From: Owenia fusiformis
Taxonomy: Eukaryota; Annelida; Polychaeta; Sabellida; Oweniidae
DNA: 64,000 nucleotides
Direction of reading: 5' to 3'
NCBI GenBank assembly: GCA_903813345.2
Contig: CAIIXF020000006.1
Location: 27,037,936-27,101,935, forward strand
Below the pieces are notes generated by a model, which was given only the letters and a program-made list of their open reading frames with translations, was not told where the DNA came from and made no database searches. The position numbers were made by a program, and so were the translations under genes. Position 1 is the stretch's first letter; every line of letters starts with the position of its first letter. Positions 24,779 to 35,581 of the stretch are shown piece after piece.

Positions 24779-25834
24779 GCTAGCATAATCTAGCATACTG
24801 ATATATACTTTTCGATCGATCACAAATCAGCATTATCTAGCATAATCTAGAATAATGATACATACTTTCCGATTGATCACAAATCAGCATAATCTAGCAT
24901 AATGATACATACTTTCCGATTGATCACAAATCAGCATAATCTAGCATAATGATACATACTTTCCGATTGATCACAAATTAGCATAATCTAGCATAATGAT
25001 ACATACTTTCCTATTGATCAAAAATCAGCATAATCTAGCATAATGATACATATTTCCCGATTGATCACAAATCAGCATAATCTAGCATAATGATACATAC
25101 TTTCCGATTGATCACAAATCAGCATAATCTAGCAAAATGATACATATTTCCCGATTGATCACAAATCAGCATAATCTAGCATAATGATACATACTTTCCG
25201 ATTGATCACAAATCAGCATAATCTAGCATAATGACACATACTTTCCGATTGATCACAAATCAGCATAATCTAGCATAATGATACATACTTTCCTATTGAT
25301 CAAAAATCAGCATAATCTAGCATAATGATACATATTTCCCGATTGATCACAAATCAGCATAATTTAGCATAATGATACATACTTTCCGATTGATCACAAA
25401 TCAGCATAACCTAGCATAATGATACATACTCTCCTATTGATCACAAATCAGCATAATCTAGCATAATGACACATACTTTCCGATAGATCACAAATCAGCA
25501 TAATCTAGCATAATGACACATACTTTCCGATTGATCACAAATCAGCATAATCTAGCAAAATGATACATATTTCCCGATTGATCACAAATCAGCATAATCT
25601 AGCATAATGATACATACTTTCCGATTGATCACAAATCAGCATAATCTAGCAAAATGAAACATATTTCCCGATTGATCACAAATCAGCATAATCTAGCTTA
25701 ATGATACATACTCTCCGATTGATCACAAATCAGCATAATCTAGCATAATGACACATACTTTCCGATTGATCACAAATCAGCATAATCTAGCTTAATGATA
25801 CATATTTCCCGATTGATCACAAATCAGCATAATC
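24779..25834 (+). repeat. 47-bp satellite array, about 22 copies
   Basis: The unit starts CAGCATAATCTAGCATAATG, continues with ATACATACTTTCCGATTGAT and ends CACAAAT. Successive CAGCAT starts such as 24885 and 24932 give a 47-bp period. Two main subtypes alternate (TACTTTCCGATT and TATTTCCCGATT), with rarer CTATTGATCAAAAAT units. Copies are mostly over 90% alike. Each unit contains the palindrome TGATCA. Confidence 0.95.
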
Positions 25835-27037
25835 CAAGGGCGTTACAATACCCGGGAATTTATCGGTTCGTCCAGTACTTGTTTGTGATAGCGCCCTCTG
25901 TAGGTCACTGTGCTTATAGCCTACAGTAATACGGGGTAGGATATCGGGAATTCGGTCAGTTTCTATCCGTCGATTTCGCTATGAATTGAAGCAAGTGTGA
26001 CCACTTTATCCACTTAAACAATTTGATAATTGATTAAATCTTTAAACAAAATCGATAAACACGTTATACACTTCCTATCTCCTTAGAAATTAGCATGTAT
26101 TTATGGATTGTGTTTTCGAACAAGGCTCGACCCACACCAATAGGGAAATCCTTATGCTAATTAGTATGACGTCATATTTTCCTGGGGAATCCTAGATTTC
26201 AAAGCCTCAGTCTGTTATTGTGTCAAATGTAAACGCTCTTGGGACGCTCTTTTGCAGACAGAAAATTGACAGATTAGCTTTTAACTTTCAGCTTTGATGT
26301 TTAAATATTCTGTATTTCTACCGGACGTCTTGCTGAATATCATATAATGTTATAACTTGATTTGGATCATTGCCTGATTGATCATTCTGAAATTTTGATT
26401 GTGATTCATGATTGATTGGCAAGAAAAATAATTCCTATTGTTTTCCAGCGAAGTCAAAATGTTACAGCATGAGTTATAATGTCGAGTTTGCATCATGTTA
26501 AATTCTGCTAGTGATTAGAAGTCCATGCACAAGCATACACATAAGAGACAAACACACCCAGGCTCCAGGCCGTGGATGGAAATATAAAACTATTTAAGGC
26601 ACAAACTGGTATTAATAGACCGATATGTAGTGTCTGCCATGTATTGAAGGTAAACCAATCTGTATTATTAATGTTTCTTCTATCAATACATGGGTTGTGC
26701 AATAGAAAAGCAATGGCACAATCAAAAATGTGCATATCAATCGTGAATATCTCTCGGTTCAAAGCTTATTTCCAACAGAATCGTGTCAAAATATGTGTCT
26801 GAGTAACAGTTATACATTATAAGATTGCAAACTCTTACCAATTATCAGCCGAATGGCTCATTTTCAACGAAATGTCCCTAAGACAACAGCCCTGGGTCGC
26901 GCCTGAGACCAAAAACTACTTCAAATAGCCCTCCCCTAATTATATTGGATAATCACATTTATGCGTGCGCGCGCAGCTCATCCAATGAACGAAACGCCAC
27001 TTCCCGCTGAAATCACCGGGTATTGATCTTTCCCTTG
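25835..27037. mobile_element. 1.2 kb TIR insertion in the satellite (hAT-like by its ends)
   Basis: The left end CAAGGGCGTTACAATACCCG and the inverted right end CAAGGGAAAGATCAATACCC are imperfect inverted repeats. The 7-bp word CATAATC sits on both sides (25828-25834 and 27038-27044), and can be read as 8 bp if the shared G is counted. It is part of the satellite unit, so the unit resumes exactly after the insert. No transposase is recognised inside. The 7-8 bp duplication fits hAT, but that class is an inference. Confidence 0.8.
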
Positions 27038-27085
27038 CATAATCTAGCATAATGACACATACTTTTCGATTGATCACAAATCAAT
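27038..27085 (+). repeat. Detached satellite unit right of the insertion
   Basis: CATAATCTAGCATAATGACA and then 'catacttttcgattgatcacaaatca' is one more 47-bp unit. It continues the array interrupted at 25834. Confidence 0.9.
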
Positions 27086-27159
27086 GATTTATCAAAATTT
27101 GTAAATTGAATGATTGAATAACATGCTTAATAACTAGATTTGTCTAGCTTGCATTGCAA

Positions 27160-28176
27160 TCAATAATATTTGTCACTCCATGAAAACTTTTGCCCTACAA
27201 GATTAAAAAGTTGATCGTTATAAGGCTTGAAATATTTCCTCAGTTTCTCTACCGTCTCTTCTGTAATAAGCGGATGGGGTCTACCCTTTCCTTGACCCAA
27301 ACAACTTGTTTTATTTTTATTGATAAAACAGCGAAATTTTGGATTTTCTGGGTTTCGAGGAAATAGATCCTCAGTGAAAAAATGATCAATTGAAAGGAAT
27401 TGTTCAATTTTCTCAAGTTCTATCCAAGGTGTTTTTCTGAAGACGTCACCGTCAACTAAATGTATACTTTCTCGAGGAAATACTCTGAGCCATTTTGCAA
27501 GCTCGCTGACATAAACACTCGTTCGGATACTGTTATTGCAGTCATTGTACATTTGTAGTGTACCATTGGTACTACATATATGCTCCTCAAAAGTATCTTG
27601 TCCTCCACTCATAATGACTTTCTGTACATACCCGGATATTAGTCGATCTATTGGATCACGAATTATGATCAACATTTTGACCGTGGCGTTCTTGTGTCGG
27701 TATGCGGCCAAGATCCGTTCTCTTGCCTCCTGCCTCCTATAGCAAGTTGTTCGTTCAAAAAGCCGTTGGTCATCTGATATATCAGGCAGGTGAGATACGT
27801 ACTTAGCATAGCTAAATGGGTTCTCACAGAAACCAGGTGTATCTTTAACTTGTACAATTTGAGGGTGTGTTGGGAGCCAGCTAGCCATTGTCCCGGTACC
27901 TGCTTTGTATATTCCGACTTGGATTAGATCAGGCAATCTGTGTGCTTTTATGTCGGGATATAATTTGTTTATCTCATTTCGGTATTCCTGAACTTGGGTT
28001 TCAATATTTGATATAGAATAATCCTTTGAATACAACTTTATTATTTCATTGGCCCCGAGAGTTGCACTGTTTTCATTGTTGACGTTGAACATTTCAAAAG
28101 TAGTGAATTTGTGCACAAAGACGTAAATAAAGCACATTGTTACCGCAAAGAAAACCGCCACTCTCCTACAATGCAT
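27160..28176 (-). CDS. Heparan sulfate glucosamine 3-O-sulfotransferase-like protein
   Basis: Intronless gene for a type II Golgi membrane sulfotransferase that would transfer sulfate from PAPS to glucosamine in heparan sulfate. I choose the ATG at 28176 (338 residues) because it puts a hydrophobic segment (VAVFFAVTMCFIYVFV) right after a short basic cytosolic tail MHCRR; the frame is open upstream to 28272. The 5'-phosphosulfate loop is QVGIYKAGTGTMASW (about residues 86-100) and the 3'-phosphate motif is IIRDPIDRLISGY (about 171-183). IHLVDGD follows, and near the C-terminus CFINKNKTSCLGQGKGRPHP, the disulfide loop and KGRxHP hallmark of HS3ST enzymes. The segment after the PAPS loop does not show the usual acidic catalytic motif (E-x-H-F-F), so activity or substrate may differ. 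Confidence 0.88.
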   Translation of the reverse strand: MHCRRVAVFFAVTMCFIYVFVHKFTTFEMFNVNNENSATLGANEIIKLYSKDYSISNIETQVQEYRNEINKLYPDIKAHRLPDLIQVGIYKAGTGTMASWLPTHPQIVQVKDTPGFCENPFSYAKYVSHLPDISDDQRLFERTTCYRRQEARERILAAYRHKNATVKMLIIIRDPIDRLISGYVQKVIMSGGQDTFEEHICSTNGTLQMYNDCNNSIRTSVYVSELAKWLRVFPRESIHLVDGDVFRKTPWIELEKIEQFLSIDHFFTEDLFPRNPENPKFRCFINKNKTSCLGQGKGRPHPLITEETVEKLRKYFKPYNDQLFNLVGQKFSWSDKYY

Positions 28177-28272
28177 GGTGAATATGACGACAATATTAAA
28201 TTTTATCTTCCGTTCGATCAATAAAATATATACAGGATGGGCAATTATATTTGTCACATTTGCATGATGCAT

Positions 28273-30723
28273 TCTTAGACGAGATACACAATGCTTAGCG
28301 TGTTGAATTTATCTAACACTGATGTGCACAACGTATATTTTATAACACTATTGGACATGGGGTGGGGGTCAGATGGCGTTTTAAAAGTTGAAGAGGTGCA
28401 GCAAAAAAGTAAGGTATCATATTATAGGTCATTCAAAACTTTTGAGGGGGGTGTATCAAAATCTCAAAAAGTAGATCAAATGAGGTGTATTCCTGTTTTT
28501 AAGAGGAGAAATACAAGCAAAATGCATAAAGATACTCCCCCAATTCATTCTACAAACAACTAGCGACCCTTTGATGAATCTTTGAAAATTGTCATTTCCA
28601 TGTAAACCAATGGGAATTGGTGGGGAAATCCGATTTCTGTTCAGTAAAGCTATTCAGTAAATGCTGCATCAAAAAAAGTATATAGAACATTGAACTGTCT
28701 AACTTTTTAGTTGTAGATGCAAACTTATAGAGAGGGGTGTCACAATTAAATTCATTCTTAGGCAAATTATTGAAATGCAGATGATTGGCATATCACAACT
28801 TTAATATTCAAATCCACCCATGCTACATAAATTGTTTTAAGAATCGATAGCCAATACTCATAACATTGAAAAACAGAGTATTCTGTCTCAAATGATGTGG
28901 GATAGACGAAATCGAGTCTCGAAGTCCATAATTGATTCAAAGGGCCAACATCCACTCGCTTAAATTAACAATATGGAACAATTTGCAACAAACATACGTA
29001 TATCTGTTATATCATGTCGCGTTATTGCTAAATGATATGCCTTTACAATGTTATATTATTAAGAACACATTGAGTTTCGTAATTGAGTTTATTAAACAAG
29101 CAACATATTTATTGGCCCATTCTGTATACGTGTCCATATAAGGTTGCTGTGTATCATTATATTTCATCTCTGTAACTTATGTTACCCTCAGTAAAGGTCT
29201 CACTCCGTTAACCTAGCAGTTTACATCTAAATGTCATCGAAATTTTCCATCAATACCGCATGCTCACATTGAACTTCGTGTGTCTCTCATGTAAAATGCT
29301 CTACTAATTACCCGTTGATCCAAATCCGCTAATTTGTGCTATTTCAGCACATGATATACCCAATGCTCTATAGGTTTGAATATTTATAATCATACAGATA
29401 AACAAAAACATGGTATTTTGATGATGATGACGTGATGGTATTCGACAATGCATTGCTACAAAAATAGTTTTGATTATAAAATGTAATGCTGCCTTTAAAT
29501 CATTGTCGATAAAGAGCCAAAAACAGCAAATATGAGACGATATGGCTAGTAATTTTGACAGAGCACATAGTATCTTAATATGTTCACCGATTTTTCTGAG
29601 AAAACGAGGATTTAAGTAAGGGTGTATCATCTTAACATGGGGATACAATTGACTTAAAAGCTGTATATCATCATACACAAAGCTATATGTCATCATGGGC
29701 TAATCCCCATTATCTCAGAAGATATCAAGTTCATCGAGTATCTACAAGTAGATTCATGTCGAGATGGTAGTTTCAGAGCCCGTTTATTTCAAAAGGGCAT
29801 GTCTCTCGACAGTATATGACTACGCAATAACGCAGATGCGAGTAGGTAGTTACCAGTTTCGCCACCAGGTGGCTCGTTCGGGTCAGATAGCATGGCGGGT
29901 ATAGTAGAAAGTTCCCTTTAACTTAAATTACATCTGTTTTAGTGGTTCAATTTTCATATTACCCTTATGTATCTAATAATTATGCAAATCAAAATATGTC
30001 CAGTAAATGAAAATGTTATCTGACAAATACAAGAAAAGATATTTCACTTTTTGCGATTTTGTAACATGGGCTCTATGGAGAATCAACCCGAACTAGAAGT
30101 CACTCTTTCAAAAATAATGAAATTTTCAAACTTGATAAATAATTTTCGAAACCATATTTCTAGATGTACTTTTACATGTAGATTTCAAATATAACATCGC
30201 TTTGACTGAATTTTGAATATTTAATGGCGTAAATCAAGATTGTTTCTACTCGCATCTAGTCTATTGCAAAATGTTGTTATCCTTATGCAAGAAATCATCA
30301 TAATAACGGATTTCACACATTATTTCAGGGATAGAGAGCGGAATAATATACTACTAAGGAAAAGAGGAATAGTTTAACGGCGTTTGCAAAATAGTTGATT
30401 GTTGTCTACAACGAACTTGAAGGATCCGGGATTCAATGGAAAAAGAAACAAGGATAACCCTTCGTTCAATTAGGATCAAAATAGCAAAATGGAGAGATCA
30501 ATCTGTTCAAATCAAGTTGAACAGACAGACAGACAAAGCTATCGTAAAGATTATTCAAAGGAATTAGTTCCGGGAATTAATTACACAGATTCCAAATGAA
30601 GTGAATGTAGATCTTGATTGCATTATTCTAGATTCTAATTTGAATGATACTAAAACCCAAGCCAGATTTTCTAATATTCTAACTTTTCTGCTTTAACATG
30701 AAACGTGTTATGTTTATCGTGTA
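28273..30723. other. Intergenic stretch with two dispersed repeats
   Basis: It holds the inverted copy of the 15780-15900 repeat (about 28830-28945) and the relative of the linker 1 intron repeat (about 30130-30275). No gene was recognised in the rest. Confidence 0.45.
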
Positions 30724-30805
30724 TTTATTGTAAATAACATGAAACTATAATACATACATAATATATAGAGCACACTTGGACTATGTACAATATTTACAAT
30801 TTCAA
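30724..30805 (-). repeat. 3' flank block of globin 2, matching that of globin 1
   Basis: Reverse complement of the 19648-19730 block. It carries the first AATAAA (complement at 30724-30729) after the globin 2 stop and may serve as its distal poly(A) signal. Confidence 0.7.
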
Positions 30806-31025
30806 TCTCATATTTGGCACCTTGGAATAACCATATCGATGCTTGTGGACTCCAAGATACATGAACATCAGAATCAGCACCCACTACATAGGATTATGTT
30901 TTCTCTGATTTTGAACTTTCTTGGAATCTCGCAATGACATCGTTCTGGATATAAACTTATTAATGTCAGAATCGAAATGTTCAATCAATGTCAATAATTC
31001 AAAGGGGTATTGTTAAATTAAATGT

Positions 31026-32001
31026 TTAGAATTTGACTTTGAGTCCTGTGGCAATCTTGCCATAACATGCCTCCCAGGCGTGTTCGTCGAATCCAGATGT
31101 CACTTCATTCAAGGTCTCCAAGAGTGGGCCTTGGAATTCCTGAAAGTAACAACATGTTTTTAAATATAACTCCATCTTTTTATCAATCTCTGAAAAACAC
31201 TCATACAGATGATTAAATTGTTTCGTTAAGGTTGGTTTAGTTGGACGTACATGGTGCAGGTATTTATGCATTCTCTACATACCATTCATTTTGCTTTCCA
31301 TTATTCAAGAGACCTATGATCATTTATTTTCTTGCAAAACTTACATCAAAATAACGTGGCTCGAATCCTCCACTGATGCGTGCCACGTGCTGGGCACTGA
31401 GGTGAGCGAGTTGCTCATTGAGGGTCTGTGGGTCGGTCAACAAGTTGAGGCTGATGTCAAGTCCGTTCAAGATTCTAATGGCATGAGCAGAAAACTCTGC
31501 GCTCTCTGGATTATCAACTTTAACTCTCGCGAAGAGAGACTTGGCCCCTGGCTGTTTGACGAAGAATCTACAAGAAGAAGAATCCAAACAGAGTGTAGTG
31601 GTTAGAAAATGATTCATTGATGGCTTATTTGTCATTCACTCTTAATTACGTTTTATGGGAATACGGTTTGAGATGATTGAAAATATGCAGCTAGAACTAC
31701 ACTAGACCAGTTGTAAATTTGAATATCCCAACAAGTATTTTTCCGATTTGCTAGCATTAAAATTTTGTCCACTGATGGAAAGTTACTTTTTTAAATGTTT
31801 CCCACCAGTATGGATTATAAATAGAACATACTTTGCGAAGATTTCCTTTGCAATATCGGCTTTGTTGCTATCGTACTGGGCTGTCCAGACAGACTCCCAC
31901 TGTCTAAGTACCGTCTTCCTATCCACTCCGGTACAGCAATCACCGGCATAAGCCGCAGCAACAATTGCCATAAAGGCAGCAGCAATCAAAAGTTTTGCCA
32001 T
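31026..32001 (-). CDS. Extracellular globin 2, B type (three coding exons)
   Basis: Close paralogue of globin 1 on the opposite strand. Exons 32001-31832 (170 nt), 31567-31345 (223) and 31139-31026 (114), the same lengths as in globin 1, joined in phases 2 and 0, for 168 residues. The signal peptide is identical to globin 1 (MAKLLIAAAFMAIVAAAYA), followed by GDCC with the B-type Cys pair. Distal His is in FSAHAIRI, proximal His in LSAQHVAR, and the C-terminal Cys in EACYGK. The run DPQTLNE and the end of exon 2 (HVARISGGFEPRYFD) are unchanged between the two. Position E7+11 is Ser. It faces globin 1 tail to tail across 11.5 kb. The leader exon lies upstream at about 32470-32500. Confidence 0.95.
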
Positions 32002-32575
32002 TGCAAATTCTGAAAATTAGATAGTATATACTTTTCAGGGAACCCCACGCAAAACTTTTATGAATATTCAATTCCTATATGTCTGTTGTTTATCATCATG
32101 AAGCGAGTACATATTATCGTGACGTACTACAATAATTACATATGTGTTATATATTATATATATGTATATTATAATTATTTATTATATAACATTTTGCTTT
32201 GGTTTAATATCATTATATCTTTACCCCCCCCCCCACTACCCCAATAAGGAATGACAAAGCCTATCCACTGCTTAAATATCATAGCATTTTGTCAAATTAT
32301 GAGTATCTTAAACAATTAATCACTTTACTAATTTATTTTCAACATAATTTACTTTTTACTCGGAGAAAACTACAGCTTCCGACACAGTAGATCAAAGTGT
32401 TACATAACATACCATGTCAATATTTCTGAGAATAACAAAAAATAGAAATATCTTAAAAAATATCTTTACCTGCGTGTGTTTCCTATTAGTGTAAGAAAGA
32501 CAGTGTCGATTGGCACCGCCGTCGCCTTATATACTCAAGGGTGGACGTGTATTGTTTTGACATTTACACTTTATC
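32002..32575 (-). promoter_or_regulatory. Promoter, leader exon and leader intron of globin 2
   Basis: On the minus strand TATATAAGG (32533-32525) is followed about 60 bp later by CACGCAG|GTAAAG, donor at 32469. The acceptor TTTTCAG at 32010-32016 leaves 8 nt (aatttgca) before the ATG. A GATAA word lies about 40 bp upstream of the TATA box. The transcription start is placed near 32500 by spacing only. Confidence 0.65.
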
Positions 32576-33084
32576 AATCACTGCCCCAAGGTGGCGTGTT
32601 GAAGTGTGTAAGTGCGTACGTGACTCAAAAAGTGAATTATTTTATGTAATTCTAAAGTCTGCAAATTCATGAACTGACCTCGAACGATGATCGGTTTTTG
32701 GCTTATCTGACGCGCCAGTACGAGGACCCGATTTGGAATATTAATTATGCCGAGACCTTGAAGAGCGATACATAGATACTCTATTATCTTAGTTAAAAAT
32801 GTAATCCTGAAATGATAGACAGTGCATTTGGATTAAAATATCAACAGACTTTTTTATTTGTGTTGTTCAACATACACTATTAATGATTTAATTTAACCAG
32901 TTATCACTAGAGAGCATTTATTCTGGACTGATCGAAGCATCCATTCAAATTTAGCTGATACGCAAACATATAATGTCCGTAATCATAAAAGAGCTGATTA
33001 TAGTTTATAAATAATAAAATTTGGAAAATGAGACTTATATTTACTTTAACAATATATTAATATATACATGTATACATATATATA
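32576..33084. other. Intergenic, nothing recognised
   Basis: AT-rich sequence up to a short TA-rich tract next to the mariner element. Confidence 0.4.
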
Positions 33085-34123
33085 TACAGGGTGTTCAGGA
33101 AATAAAGATAATAATGTCATAACTTTTTTTTTATTTATTCATGGATTTCAATAAAATTTGCAGGGATTATAGTTTCAACATATTAAAACTTACTTTTGGA
33201 GTTTCATCTTCAAGCGATTTGATTTTTCATTTCTGTGGTTGGCGCAGCAACGCGAGTAGCGCTAAGGCGGGGCACATGGAATAACTGCAGTAGTTTCTGT
33301 GTTACATTTAGCATGGCAAACCGATTTTGACTCCATATTTAAAGCTTCCTTGGTGCATCTCCATGATAAAATTCTTCTATTGTTTTGTTTTATGATATAA
33401 AAGTCAAATAAATACTTTCTTAATGATATTCAATGGGATTTTCATGACTTAATGCAGGCATTACATAGAGAGCGACCGGGGATGCAATTTCTCTTCCACT
33501 TGGACAATCCCCCCTCCCATACTGCTGCCATAATCACTAAAGAAATTGAGCAGCTGAGATTAGAGCAACTCAAGCATCCACCTTATTCATCAAACCTCGC
33601 GCCAAATGATTTATACTTCTTTGCTGAATCAAAACAGGACTTAAGAGGACATGCATTTGAGAATATTCATGCCATTATACGTTCACATGTGTTAAACAGA
33701 CTTCAGGAAAGGAGTCTAGAATAATTCTGTGAAGTATTTGAAGAAGGTTCAAGAGGCAAACAGTTTGAGTTTAAAATGGAGGAAATTATGTAGAATAAAT
33801 TGATAAATTGGCAAACAATTTCAGGCTTATAGTTATAATTATGTTTAGGCATTCATTTTAAGTCATAAACATGATAGAATATATTATTGAAACATTTAAA
33901 ATGCAAATATACTGCACTTCTTCCATATGCCCCGCCCTAGCGCTACTCGCGTTGCTATGACAACCACAGAATCAACCAATCAAATCACATGAAGCTTAAA
34001 CTCCAACAATAAGTTAAAATATGTTAAAACTATAATCTCTGAAATGTTGAAAATTTTCAATGCAATCCATGAACAAATAAAAAAGTTATGACATTATTAT
34101 CTTGATTTCCTGAACACCCTGTA
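33085..34123. mobile_element. Mariner-family relic, 1.04 kb, with long TIRs
   Basis: TACAGGGTGTTCAGGAAATA at the left is matched by the inverted right end finishing CACCCTGTA at 34123. The similarity runs about 190 bp inward on each side, to GCAACGCGAGTAGCGCTA. TA flanks fit mariner target preference. It encloses a transposase C-terminal fragment. Confidence 0.9.
33452..33724 (+). pseudogene. Mariner transposase C-terminal fragment
   Basis: The frame reads FLFHLDNPPSHTAA, then LEQLKHPPYSSNLAPNDLYFF, matching the second Asp region (D-N-x-x-x-H-T) and the HPPYSPDLAPxDyxLF region of mariner DDD transposases. The N-terminal DNA-binding part and the first Asp are missing, so this is an internally deleted copy. 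Confidence 0.85.
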
Positions 34124-34755
34124 CATTTAGGTTATTCATTTCGTATTAAATTTTGTCTATGTTACTACGTCTGGGACAGTTTTTGAATGACAAACCCTTA
34201 ATTAATCGACCAGTGGTATCAGACCTGGGCAACTGCTTTAAGAATATACCCTCTGTAAATTAATTTAAACGTTTGTGTTTCTCTGTATTATCATACCAAA
34301 CATTTACAATGTGCGTACACAATTCCTTAATGTTTAGTAATACAGTAAAATGTTAGAAAGGAGACAGGTTAAGTCACAGAGTGAGTGTGACTCCAATATG
34401 AAGCAATCTGGTCAAAAGCGGATCTTCGTTGTAAAACATGAAATTAAAATGTTAGTTTAGTTTAGGAATTCACCATTCAGAAAAATGTTCAATTCAAAAT
34501 AAATTAATGAATAATTTCAGTTCATAGAATGAAAGTAAAATTACGAACGTCATGCACAGTGCAAACAAACACGATTGTACATTGTGATTTAAGAAGTTGC
34601 ATATTATTTCTGCAAGGAGCATCATCCGAAATACATCATAATTTTAAGATAGAATTTTAATTAAGAGATGTTCAATTAAATTTTTTCAATTTCAATTCAA
34701 TTCAATTTTATTTATTTCATAATTCTTATATAATATACACTATAAAAACAATCCG

Positions 34756-35330
34756 CTAGACACCCGGTTTAACAGAAATCAAAATATGGCAGTATGTTAT
34801 AATGATAAATAAGTGCCCAAGAGTTTCAATGTGGTTTTTGCAAAAACTGCAAAGGACAGATTCTTGGAGACCGACTGAGACCGCACATATGTAGATATTT
34901 ATTTGTAGGCAAAACTCTTTGTAGCTCTTTATAGTTAAAGGATGCAAGCTTTGGCTCAAAATTACTCACTTTGTTCATAGTATTTATAATATGCCACTCG
35001 TGATTATTGAGATCAATATTCAGTTCATCATTATATTTTAAAATATAACTTTTATTAAAATCAAGTGACTTGATAAAGTTGTCAAGAAACTTGAAGGGGT
35101 GTAGGGTTCGTGGAACTCTGAGATTTTTCCCACTTATAATTCTACCAGTTTCTCTCCAGCCCGACCCAAAGAAAGAGAAAGTGGGTTAAAGAGGTTGTTT
35201 GAAAGGGCGATGACTTGACGTTTGCTTATAAAACGGAAACTAATTTTTCTTTTTTTAAGGATGCCGAACTGGTAACTCTGGGCTATTTTTCTGATAAAAG
35301 TTATATACCCTTTTAGAATTTTCAACAAGC
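34756..35330 (-). pseudogene. LINE-like C-terminal relic (zf-RVT region)
   Basis: In broken minus-strand frames, protein-like text runs from about 35330 (KILKGYITFIRKI) through LHPFKFLDNFIKSLDFNKS and EWHIINTMNKVSNFEPKL to a knuckle-like ESVLCSFCKNHIETLGHLF. The last block resembles the zf-RVT segment after LINE reverse transcriptases. Frame breaks are evident. The family is uncertain. Confidence 0.5.
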
Positions 35331-35581
35331 TTTGAGATGATATTGTTATATTCTTATTGGAGGAGGGGCATCTGCCCCCCCCCTCATTGCCCGTTCATGT
35401 TATGAAAAATAGTGTTCTGGAAGGTTGGTAAGCTAATTCTTTATAAACTGTAAACATCTCTGCAAACAAAGATATGTGAACTTGTATGTGCATATTATTT
35501 TATGATAATTAATACGACACGTCTGGAGGTCGAATGGTCAAGAATAATTAAGTAGATTAATGTGTTTTAATCTCCTTTTAC

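Noticed and set aside
24779-25834. Possible CRISPR array (regular 47-bp repeats)
   Set aside because: There are no unique spacers: the whole unit repeats head to tail. The setting is eukaryotic.
26508-26802. Overlapping open frames inside the 1.2 kb satellite insertion
   Set aside because: Opposite-strand overlap, no transposase motif, no codon signal.
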